From: Patescibacteria group bacterium
Lineage (GTDB): Bacteria; Patescibacteriota; Patescibacteriia; Magasanikbacterales; GWA2-37-8
Assembly: GCA_018812905.1 (NCBI GenBank)
Contig: JAHJCN010000103.1
Span: 1-37,024, forward strand
Reading direction: 5' to 3'
Length of the DNA: 37,024 nucleotides
This document shows, piece by piece, positions 30,416 to 37,024 of this stretch (its first letter is position 1; the number at the start of each line of letters is the position of its first letter). Below the pieces are notes generated by a model, which saw nothing but the letters and a program-made list of their open reading frames with translations, was not told the DNA's origin and searched no databases. The translations under genes were made by a program, and so were the position numbers.

Positions 30416-31423
30416 ATGTTCATAAAAAAAATTGGAGTTGATCTTGGCACCAACAATGTGCGTGTATATGTTCCAAAAAAGGGGATTCTGATTAACGAAC
30501 CCTCTGTAGTGGCTATTTCCAAAACAGATGGAAAAATTTTGGCTGTGGGCATGGAAGCTAAAGACATGTTGGGTCGAACGCCCGATACGATTGTGGCCGA
30601 ACATCCTTTAAAAGAAGGCGTGATTGCCAATTATCGCACCACCGAAGCCATGCTTCGGTATTTCATCAACAAAGCCTTGGGCGGTGTGCATTTGTTTCGT
30701 CCGGAAGTTATGGTGGCCGTGCCGGCCGGCATCACCTCCACCGAACGTCGCGCGGTGATTGACGCCACGCTGGCCGCCGGAGCGCGTGCCGCTTATATTA
30801 TCAAAGCGCCGATTGTGGCCGCTATCGGAGCAGACATCCCCATTGGCGCGGCCTCGGGTCATATGGTGATAGACGTTGGCGCCGGCACATCCGAAATTGC
30901 AGTCATTTCGCTCGGCGGGATTGTTACTTGCGGATCTGTGCGCATTGGCGGCAACAAGTTTGACGAAGCAATTGCCGAGTATATCAGGCATAAATATAAT
31001 CTGGCTATCGGGGTGCACACGGCCGAAGAGATAAAAAACAAGGTGGGTTCGGCCATGTTTATGGCTCAACCCTTATCCTCGGAATTTAAAGGGCGCGACA
31101 CTGTCACCGGTTTGCCTAGAATTCTGACCATCAATTCGGACGACACCACCGAAGCTTTGCAACATGAATTAAATCTTTTGATTGAAGCGATAAAAAGTGT
31201 TTTGAACGATACTCCACCGGAACTCTCGGCAGATGTGATGGATAAGGGTATAATTTTAACCGGCGGTTCGGCTTCTTTGGCGAATTTAAATGAATTGATT
31301 ACTCAAGAAACCGGCGTGCCAACCTATGTGGCCGAAGAGCCTCTGTTTTGCGCGGCTAAAGGCACGGGCATTGCCTTGGAAAATATTGAAAGCTATAAAC
31401 GAAGTATATTAGCAACCAGATAG
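30416..31423 (+). CDS. mreB: MreB rod-shape-determining actin homologue
   Basis: The 335-residue protein has the actin-fold motifs of MreB: phosphate 1 KKIGVDLGTNNVRVYVPKKG at residues 4-23, NEPSVVAI, the HPLKEGVIANY segment, VAVPAGITSTERRAV, phosphate 2 IDVGAGTSEIAVISLGG and the adenosine motif ILTGGSASLANLNELI. It would form membrane-bound filaments that guide wall synthesis. Length fits the family (330-350). ATG 30416 is preferred; TTG 30410 would add two residues. Context with two glycosyltransferases and DUF4012 is coherent. Together with bactofilin the window holds two cytoskeletal proteins. Confidence 0.96.
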   Translation: MFIKKIGVDLGTNNVRVYVPKKGILINEPSVVAISKTDGKILAVGMEAKDMLGRTPDTIVAEHPLKEGVIANYRTTEAMLRYFINKALGGVHLFRPEVMVAVPAGITSTERRAVIDATLAAGARAAYIIKAPIVAAIGADIPIGAASGHMVIDVGAGTSEIAVISLGGIVTCGSVRIGGNKFDEAIAEYIRHKYNLAIGVHTAEEIKNKVGSAMFMAQPLSSEFKGRDTVTGLPRILTINSDDTTEALQHELNLLIEAIKSVLNDTPPELSADVMDKGIILTGGSASLANLNELITQETGVPTYVAEEPLFCAAKGTGIALENIESYKRSILATR

Positions 31424-31424
31424 T

Positions 31425-32543
31425 ATGATAATCGGAATTGAAGCCGCACACGCTAACAAAATTCAACGCACCGGAGTGGAAAATGTCTGTTTTGCTCTGA
31501 TTCAAGGATTAAAACAAGTCATACCCTCAGACGTGAGGGTGGTTTTATATTCCAACACCCAGCTCCAAGGCGGATTGGAAAATCTTCCATCCAATTGGCA
31601 AGCCAAAATATTATCGTGGCCGCTTGGAAAATTGTGGAGCCAAATTCGCCTCTCTTTTGAATTATTACTCCATCCGCCCGATATTTTTATCGCGCCCGGA
31701 CAATTGATTCCATTTTTTACTCCTCACCGCACCGTTTCCATAGTGCATGACAGCGCTTTTTTGGTATATCCAGCAGTGTACAATTTTTGGGGACGCCAGT
31801 ATTTAAAATGGATGAATCGACGTGTTGTCGGGGCATCGGAATTGATCATTACCCCCTCGGAGTTCAGCAAATCGGAATTAATAAAATTTTATAAAATCAA
31901 TCCGGAAAAAATCAAGGTAATTCCTTTGGGATATAACAAGGAGTTGTTTAGAGTCCTGTCGGATGAAGAAAAGAAAAGCACGCCGGCTATTTTGCGAAAA
32001 CTCAACATTTCAGAGCCGTATGTGTTGTCCATAAATCGCTTGGAAGAAAAAAAGAACACCTTGGGGATTGTGCGAGCTTTTAATTTGTTGCGCAAAGAAA
32101 TTGACTGCCAGCTTGTTTTGGTGGGAAAGCCCGGAGTGGGATATGGCGCAATCAAACAAGCAATGGACGAATCTGAATTTACCGCGGATATCATTGAACC
32201 GGGTTGGGTGGAAGACAGTGAACTACCTCATCTTCTGGGCGCGGCCAAAGTTTTTTTGGTGCCATCGCTCTACGAGGGGTTTGGCTTGCCTGTTTTACAG
32301 GCTTTTGCCGTCGGCTGTCCGGTAGTGGCTTCTGATCGGACTTCTTTGCCCGAAGTGAGCCAAAATGCAGCCATGCTCGTGGAACCGGAAAATGTCAACG
32401 AAATCGCATCTGCGACCAAAAAATTCATCAATGACGAGCCTTTTAGGCATGAAAAGATAGCGGCCGGCTTGGAAATTGCGAAGAATTATTCCTGGGATAA
32501 GTTTTGCTCCGAATTTTACTCGGTGATTGCCAAAAATGCCTAG
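31425..32543 (+). CDS. Glycosyltransferase family 4 (GT-B)
   Basis: The 372-residue GT-B protein has an N-terminal acceptor domain (GIEAAHANKIQRTGVENVCF, HDSAFLVYPAVYNFWGRQYL) and a C-terminal nucleotide-sugar domain. The latter includes YVLSINRLEEKKNTLGIVRA, LVLVGKPGVG and the E-x7-E motif YEGFGLPVLQAFAVGCPVVA, followed by TSLPEV and the C-terminal helix ending YSWDKFC. It would transfer an activated sugar to an acceptor in the cytoplasm; donor and acceptor are unknown. The gene begins one base after mreB ends and is the last member of the envelope run. A new promoter follows its stop. Confidence 0.93.
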   Translation: MIIGIEAAHANKIQRTGVENVCFALIQGLKQVIPSDVRVVLYSNTQLQGGLENLPSNWQAKILSWPLGKLWSQIRLSFELLLHPPDIFIAPGQLIPFFTPHRTVSIVHDSAFLVYPAVYNFWGRQYLKWMNRRVVGASELIITPSEFSKSELIKFYKINPEKIKVIPLGYNKELFRVLSDEEKKSTPAILRKLNISEPYVLSINRLEEKKNTLGIVRAFNLLRKEIDCQLVLVGKPGVGYGAIKQAMDESEFTADIIEPGWVEDSELPHLLGAAKVFLVPSLYEGFGLPVLQAFAVGCPVVASDRTSLPEVSQNAAMLVEPENVNEIASATKKFINDEPFRHEKIAAGLEIAKNYSWDKFCSEFYSVIAKNA

Positions 32544-32555
32544 TTTTGATATAAT
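32527..32555 (+). promoter_or_regulatory. Promoter of holB
   Basis: TTGCCA (32527-32532), a 17-base spacer and TATAAT (32550-32555) with an extended TG at 32547-32548 lie about 15 bases before ATG 32571; the -35 box is inside the preceding gene. Confidence 0.75.
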
Positions 32556-32570
32556 TTAAACAGACTGAAC

Positions 32571-33533
32571 ATGCTGATAGGACACGCCAAAATTTTGGAA
32601 TTTTTTGAAAATGCTATAAAAAGCGGATGTTTATCGCATGCCTATTGCCTTGTCGGACAAGAGCAGGTTGGAAAACGCACATTGGCGAAAATTTTAGCAA
32701 GCCAAATTTTGGATACGAACATTTCCAAATTAACCAGCCATCCGGATTATTACTATCTGGAGCGCATGGAAGATGAGAAAACCGGGAAGTTGAAGAAAGA
32801 AATTTCCATTGCCCAAGCACGCGACCTGAAAACGCATTTGATCGGAAAATCATGGACTGGGGGATACAAAGTGGTGGTTGCGGACGAAGCCGAGCTGTTG
32901 AACGAAGAATCATCCAATGCTTTGCTAAAAACATTGGAAGAACCCAAAGCCAAAACGATTTTCTTTTTACTGACGGAAAATGACGCAGGCATGATTGCTA
33001 CTATAAAATCACGCTGTGAAATTTTTTATCTGAATCTTGTCGCGCCAAGCGAAATACAAACGGCGCTGGAACAAGCGGGTGCGTCTTCGGGTGACGCCAA
33101 AAAAATTGCGTCCATTGCATGGGGCAGACCCGGACGAGCGCTAAATTTTTTACGTGACGATGAAACTCGGAATAAATATATTCAAGAAGTAGCGCGCTGG
33201 GAGAAAATAATCGGCAGGCCATTTCACGAAAAATTAAAAAACATTGAGAATTTATTTGGTAATAAAACAGATCATACCGACCATACGCGCGAGCGAGGAA
33301 AATTGCAAAAGATTTTGGATATTTGGATGATGTTGTGGCGTGACGCCCTGCTTTACAAAACCGGTTCGGAACATATGACACATAGTGGCATGGTGGATTT
33401 TGAAGGGAAAATTAAAAACATGCCCGCGGAAAAAATTTTGGAAATCATAGAAGGGCTACAAGAAGCAAGAAAATTGCTTGGCCAAAATATTCACACAAAA
33501 ATATTAATCGAACAAAATATATTAATTATGTAA
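32571..33533 (+). CDS. holB: DNA polymerase III delta' subunit (clamp-loader AAA+)
   Basis: The 320-residue protein has the clamp-loader opening IGHAKILEFFENAIKSGCLSHAYCLVGQEQVGKRTL with a P-loop-like GQEQVGKRT at residues 29-37. It also has VVVADEAELLNEESSNALLKTLEEP, the Walker B/sensor 1 region with the conserved NALLKTLEEP, and TIKSRCEIFYLN, the SRC motif for the trans-acting Arg. The zinc module of DnaX and delta' is not visible. It would act in loading the sliding clamp. The C-terminal third is divergent, as usual. It has its own promoter and a very short leader. Confidence 0.92.
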   Translation: MLIGHAKILEFFENAIKSGCLSHAYCLVGQEQVGKRTLAKILASQILDTNISKLTSHPDYYYLERMEDEKTGKLKKEISIAQARDLKTHLIGKSWTGGYKVVVADEAELLNEESSNALLKTLEEPKAKTIFFLLTENDAGMIATIKSRCEIFYLNLVAPSEIQTALEQAGASSGDAKKIASIAWGRPGRALNFLRDDETRNKYIQEVARWEKIIGRPFHEKLKNIENLFGNKTDHTDHTRERGKLQKILDIWMMLWRDALLYKTGSEHMTHSGMVDFEGKIKNMPAEKILEIIEGLQEARKLLGQNIHTKILIEQNILIM

Positions 33534-33589
33534 TGAAAAACAAAGTGCGATGAAAAGTGAGATGTGCGAAAAAAATAAAAAATATTTCG

Positions 33590-33630
33590 CAATTTCGTAA
33601 TTTCGTATCTTTCGTATTTCGTACGTATTT
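33590..33630. repeat. TTTCGTA repeat region, copy 2
   Basis: Several TTTCGTA units lie in the 109-base gap after holB. The exact 20-mer shared with 26409-26428 is at 33610-33629, ending 13 bases before the next ATG. Confidence 0.7.
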
Positions 33631-33642
33631 CACAATATCCAT

Positions 33643-34743
33643 ATGTTTAGGAGATTAACTTTCATTTCTTTTGTCGTGGCGGCCGTCCTGCTCACCGGCG
33701 CGTCCTGCATCACTACTAAAACCGCCTCGGGGCCGGTTGGCATGTTTCGTTCGCTGGATAAGGGTGAAACCTGGAAGCAAATTTCGGCCATGCCCACGCC
33801 CACGGGAGTGCAAAGCATCGGAAGTCTGAATATTTTTCGCATTTACGATGATCCAAACGATGTTAACGCCATGTACATTGGCACGCGCGGTCAGGGTCTC
33901 TATTATACCTATGACAATGGCGACGCGTGGAGAGTTGCGCCGGCTTTGGCCGGAAAATTTATTTACGGTCTTGTAGTTGATCCTTATGATAAATGCAATG
34001 TCTATGTGAGCGACGGTCCGCATATTTACAAGACTGAAGATTGTACGCGCACATGGAATTTGGTATACACGGAAGAGAGGCCGGCCGAACGGCTTGTTTC
34101 TTTAACAATGGATTTTAAAGATCGCAATGTGCTTTATGGCGCGGAGGTTGGCGGTGATATTTTGAAATCCGAAGATGGCGGGCGAAATTGGAGAGTAATT
34201 AAACGTTTTGGTTTTAATTTGCAATATATAATTGCCGATCCCAATGTTCCGGATCGCGTGTATGTGGCTTCGTACAGGAATGGGTTGTACCGAACGGACA
34301 ATGGTGGACAGAATTGGCTGGAATTAAACGCGGGTTTGGATACCTTTAGCGGAAGCAAGAATTTTTCTCGCTTGGTGTTGAATCCAGCGCAAAGAGACAG
34401 TCTGTTCTGGATCAGCAAATATGGCATTCTGCGCTCCGATGATGCCGGCGCGTCTTGGAAAGAAATACCGCTCATCACGCCTCCGGGTAGCGTAAACATC
34501 TATGGTTTCGCCATTAACCCCAAAAATCAAAAGGAAATATATTACACGGCCACCATTTTGGGAGATAAAAATGTGCACGTGCGTTCCACTTTTTATATCA
34601 CCACCGATGGCGGATCTTCTTGGGTGACCAAAAAGCTCCCCACCAATACAATACCCACGGCCATTCGCATGCACCCGGAAGAGAACAATGTGCTTTTTAT
34701 GGGTTTCACGGATTTACAACAACAAGCGGCTACAACATTATAA
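33643..34743 (+). CDS. BNR/Ycf48-like beta-propeller lipoprotein
   Basis: The 366-residue protein begins with a signal peptide (RRLTFISFVVAAVLLTGAS) ending in a lipobox-like Cys at residue 23, so it is probably lipid-anchored outside the cell. The rest is a propeller with repeated Asp-box units: FRSLDKGETWKQI, YYTYDNGDAWRV, YKTEDCTRTWNLV, LKSEDGGRNWRVI, YRTDNGGQNWLEL, LRSDDAGASWKEI and YITTDGGSSWVTK. These SxDxGxxW-type motifs are found in sialidases, VPS10 domains and the photosystem factor Ycf48. Catalytic sialidase residues are not evident, so a binding or assembly role is more likely. The lipobox is imperfect at -3. frr follows 15 bases later. Confidence 0.85.
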   Translation: MFRRLTFISFVVAAVLLTGASCITTKTASGPVGMFRSLDKGETWKQISAMPTPTGVQSIGSLNIFRIYDDPNDVNAMYIGTRGQGLYYTYDNGDAWRVAPALAGKFIYGLVVDPYDKCNVYVSDGPHIYKTEDCTRTWNLVYTEERPAERLVSLTMDFKDRNVLYGAEVGGDILKSEDGGRNWRVIKRFGFNLQYIIADPNVPDRVYVASYRNGLYRTDNGGQNWLELNAGLDTFSGSKNFSRLVLNPAQRDSLFWISKYGILRSDDAGASWKEIPLITPPGSVNIYGFAINPKNQKEIYYTATILGDKNVHVRSTFYITTDGGSSWVTKKLPTNTIPTAIRMHPEENNVLFMGFTDLQQQAATTL

Positions 34744-34758
34744 AGTTAATTTAGATAT

Positions 34759-35307
34759 ATGAACATCAAAGATTATAAGGAGAATTTTGACAAGATCGTG
34801 GAATTTTTTAAGGAAGATATTTCCGGCTTGCGTACCGGGCGTGCTTCCACGGCCATGGTGGAGGGTGTAATGGTTGAAGCCTATGGCAGCCGCCAGCCCC
34901 TTAAGGCCGTGGCATCAATTTCCGTGGCAGACGCAAAGACTCTGAATATTGATCCGTGGGACAAAAGTTTGACATCGGCCGTGGAAAAGGGTATTCGCGA
35001 ATCCGGACTTGGCATCAATCCGGTGAATGATGGGAAATTAATTCGTTTATCACTGCCCGAATTAACCACCGAACGCCGACAAGAACTCATCAAAGTATTG
35101 CATCAAAAATTGGAACAAGCCAAAATTTCCGCGCGCAAAGTGCGTGAAGAGGTGCGCACCGTGATTGGCACCGAAGAAAAAGCCAAAAGCATTACCGAGG
35201 ATGATAAATTTCGTTTGCAGGAAGAGTTGGATAAAATGGTGAAAGAATACACGGACAAAGTCGTGGAAATAGGGGAACAAAAGGAGAAGGAGATCAATAC
35301 GGTGTAA
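34759..35307 (+). CDS. frr: Ribosome recycling factor
   Basis: The 182-residue protein matches RRF throughout: NFDKIVEFFKEDISGLRTGRASTAMVEG, then IDPWDKSLTSAVEKGIRESG, LGINPVNDGKLIRLSLPELT, ERRQELIKVLHQKLEQAKIS and the helical ending KMVKEYTDKVVEIGEQKEKE. Together with EF-G it splits post-termination ribosomes. Length is standard (about 185). It follows the propeller lipoprotein gene by 15 bases with no Shine-Dalgarno. Confidence 0.97.
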   Translation: MNIKDYKENFDKIVEFFKEDISGLRTGRASTAMVEGVMVEAYGSRQPLKAVASISVADAKTLNIDPWDKSLTSAVEKGIRESGLGINPVNDGKLIRLSLPELTTERRQELIKVLHQKLEQAKISARKVREEVRTVIGTEEKAKSITEDDKFRLQEELDKMVKEYTDKVVEIGEQKEKEINTV

Positions 35308-35311
35308 ATTT

Positions 35312-35332
35312 GTGCCGTGCTGAGCACGGCAC
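35312..35332 (+). terminator. Hairpin after frr, possible terminator
   Basis: A perfect 9-bp stem GTGCCGTGC/GCACGGCAC with loop TGA begins five bases after the frr stop. The T-run comes only about 13 bases later, so it may be a stability element or a dispersed palindrome instead. Confidence 0.4.
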
Positions 35333-35407
35333 TCGGGTCAATGATATTTTTTAGATCGAAATAAACTCGCTTCGCCTGCGGGCGACCGGCCACATCCTTC
35401 GCCCATT

Positions 35408-35440
35408 GTCATTGCGAGGAGCGTAGCGACGAAGCAATCC
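35408..35440. repeat. REP-like extragenic palindrome
   Basis: The sequence starts GTCATTGCGAGGAGCG and ends GACGAAGCAATCC; the ends pair (ATTGC with GCAAT) and the centre holds GCG-TA-GCG. Similar palindromes (TCATTGCGAG...GAAGCAATC) are dispersed in many bacterial genomes. It lies in the frr-glyS gap, which otherwise shows no gene. Confidence 0.6.
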
Positions 35441-35548
35441 CATCATATTTCAGATGCAATAATAATCAATGGCTCAGGATATGGCCTAGCTCAGACAATT
35501 TTTCACTCAAAAACATCATTGGCCCTCGGCCTTAATCTACTAAACCTT

Positions 35549-36874
35549 ATGGCAAACACAGATCTAATGGAAAAAATAATTTCTCTTTGCAAACGCCGTG
35601 GCTTTGTTTTTCCCGGCTCGGAAATTTACGGTGGTTTGGCCAATAGCTGGGATTATGCCCCGCTTGGCCATTTGCTCAAACAAAACATCAAGAAAGCCTG
35701 GTGGAAATTTTTTGTGCAAGAACGTGGCGACATGGTGCCTATGGACACCGCAATCATTATGAATCCGAAAGTGTGGGAGGCGTCCGGCCATCTGCAGAAT
35801 TTTTCCGACCAATTGGTGGAATGCAAAAAATGCCATCAGCGTTTTCGCGAGGATCTACTCGAAGAAAAAAAATGTCCGGAATGCGATGGGGGATTAACAG
35901 AACCAAAAAGCTTCAATTTAATGTTCAAAACTTTTTTGGGTACAACCGATGACAATTCAACCACGGCGTACTTGCGTCCTGAAACCGCCGGTGGTATGTT
36001 TGTGAATTTTAAAAATGTTTTGAATGTCACCAGACGCCGTTTGCCGTTTGGTATTGCCCAAATCGGCAAATGTTTCCGCAATGAAATCACTCCGGGCAAT
36101 TTCATTTTCCGCACGCGCGAATTTGAAATCGGTGAATTTGAATATTTCATCAACCCCAAAGATTGGGAGCAAGTTTTTGAAATGTGGCTCGGTGAAATCA
36201 AGCGTTGGTGGAAAGATATCATGCAAATAAACATGGAAAATTTGGTTTGGCACGAGATTCCGGATGGCGAACGAGCCCACTACAGCAAGCGCACTGTGGA
36301 TATTGAATACAAATATCCTTTTGGAGTAAAAGAATTGCATGGCATTGCCTATCGCACGGATTTTGACATGAAGCGCCACCAAGAAGTGAGTGGCCAAGAT
36401 TTAACCTATGTTGATCCGGAGACTGGTGAAAAATATTTACCCCATGTGGTGGAGCCCACCTTTGGCATTGACCGAATGCTTCTCGTGAGTTTGCTTGAGG
36501 CCTATAACGAAGAAGATGTTCCGGCCGGCAAAGAAGGGGAAACCGAAATTCGCGTAGTGATGAAATTTCCCAAAAATTTGGCGCCAATCCAAGTGGCTGT
36601 TTTGCCTTTGTCCAAAAAAGAAGAATTATCCAAAGTGGCGAAGCCCCTCGCTGATGAATTGCGCAAGAATTTTTCCGTGGAATACGACGAAACCCAAAGC
36701 ATTGGCAAGCGCTATCGCAGACAGGATGAGATTGGAACTCCGTATTGCGTGACTGTGGATTTTGATTCTCTTGAAGATAAAAAAGTAACGGTGCGGGACA
36801 GGGATACGATGAAGCAAGAGAGAATCGCAATCGATGATTTGAATGATTATCTAAAGAATAAATTTTCCGTTTAA
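35549..36874 (+). CDS. glyS: Glycyl-tRNA synthetase, dimeric (alpha2) type
   Basis: The 441-residue class II synthetase charges tRNA-Gly. Features are MEKIISLCKRRGFVFPGSEI, GGLANSWDYAPLGHLLKQNI, a zinc-ribbon insertion with CKKCHQRF and KKCPEC near residues 92-111, motif 2 GIAQIGKCFRNEITP with FRTREFEIGEFEYF, and motif 3 VVEPTFGIDRMLL. The C-terminal anticodon-binding domain starts near PIQVAVLPLS. It is the archaeal/eukaryal-like dimer, not the GlyQ/GlyS tetramer. I chose ATG 35549, where homology begins; TTG 35519 would add ten unrelated residues. Confidence 0.96.
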   Translation: MANTDLMEKIISLCKRRGFVFPGSEIYGGLANSWDYAPLGHLLKQNIKKAWWKFFVQERGDMVPMDTAIIMNPKVWEASGHLQNFSDQLVECKKCHQRFREDLLEEKKCPECDGGLTEPKSFNLMFKTFLGTTDDNSTTAYLRPETAGGMFVNFKNVLNVTRRRLPFGIAQIGKCFRNEITPGNFIFRTREFEIGEFEYFINPKDWEQVFEMWLGEIKRWWKDIMQINMENLVWHEIPDGERAHYSKRTVDIEYKYPFGVKELHGIAYRTDFDMKRHQEVSGQDLTYVDPETGEKYLPHVVEPTFGIDRMLLVSLLEAYNEEDVPAGKEGETEIRVVMKFPKNLAPIQVAVLPLSKKEELSKVAKPLADELRKNFSVEYDETQSIGKRYRRQDEIGTPYCVTVDFDSLEDKKVTVRDRDTMKQERIAIDDLNDYLKNKFSV

Positions 36875-37024
36875 TTTTCAATTTACAATTTTTAATTTTC
36901 AATCAATTTACAATTATCAATTAACAATGAACAGTTTTCGCCATAGGAGGATCGGCTTCTAGCCGAAACGACTCATAAATTAAACAGATTTGCATTTAAA
37001 ATTGAAGTATTGGAAATTCAATGA
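36875..37024. other. AT-rich intergenic end of window
   Basis: No gene is visible. The first 55 bases repeat CAATTTACAATT-like units. TCGGCT-TCT-AGCCGA (about 36951-36965) is a small hairpin, preceded by AGGAGG. The last bases read like another AT-rich repeat (AATTGAAGTATTGGAAATTC). Confidence 0.45.

Noticed and set aside
1-37024. CRISPR array, prophage, insertion sequence or replication origin
   Set aside because: No spaced direct repeats, transposase, integrase, phage structural genes, or dnaA-box clusters were seen. The holin-4-like protein is a common bacterial family and not evidence of a phage.

Overview
The window looks like a chromosomal segment of a Candidate Phyla Radiation (Patescibacteria, Parcubacteria-like) bacterium. 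Supporting signs are the low-to-moderate GC, tightly packed genes with 1-10 nt gaps, few Shine-Dalgarno sequences, and families typical of that group (DUF4012, DUF5666, a membrane-anchored PP2C-like protein, a very short TsaB, an archaeal-type UMP kinase, a free-standing LAGLIDADG gene next to a tRNA). TAA, TAG and TGA all end genes (for example TGA at 21920 and 27058), so the code is standard and not the UGA-glycine code of Gracilibacteria. The lineage cannot be fixed more precisely from the sequence alone.

Layout. (1) 1-4952: the 3' end of valS, a soluble histidine-kinase-like ATPase, tyrS and argS. (2) 4977-14639: a compact plus-strand run of unusual metabolic genes. These are an aspartase-like lyase, a divergent class 2 dihydroorotate-dehydrogenase-like flavoprotein, an Acg-type nitroreductase, a 1242-residue protein fusing an amino-acid dehydrogenase, a PaaK-like adenylating ligase and a ThiF/E1-like domain, an alpha/beta hydrolase, and a membrane sensor kinase. 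This is the best candidate for an undescribed pathway. (3) 14672-19272: bactofilin, a DAG-kinase-like protein, a broken LAGLIDADG gene overlapping tRNA-Leu(GAG), a decayed small membrane protein, a methyltransferase, two small membrane proteins, YraN and a long nucleoside diphosphate kinase. (4) 19329-21922: a CPxC thioredoxin-like protein and rpmB on the minus strand, then an M50 protease, a YvlD-type membrane protein and pyrH on the plus strand. (5) 21939-23175: a consensus promoter, an L10-leader RNA with an intrinsic attenuator, rplJ, rplL and a terminator. (6) 23161-26292: an FtsX/MacB fragment, a frameshifted DUF5666 gene and a minus-strand 760-residue PP2C-like/propeller protein. (7) 26464-32543: a winged-helix/nucleotidyltransferase-like regulator, a truncated TsaB, a GT2 glycosyltransferase, DUF4012, MreB and a GT4 glycosyltransferase, which look like a cell-envelope operon. 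(8) 32527-36874: holB, a BNR-type propeller lipoprotein, frr and glyS, followed by AT-rich sequence.

How the genes work together. Most of the window is translation and envelope housekeeping. The exception is region 2. There an ammonia-releasing lyase, an ammonia/2-oxo-acid/amino-acid dehydrogenase, an acyl-adenylating ligase, an E1-like adenylyltransferase, two flavoenzymes and a hydrolase are packed together. That combination suggests activation and modification of an amino or keto acid. This is inference; no product can be named.
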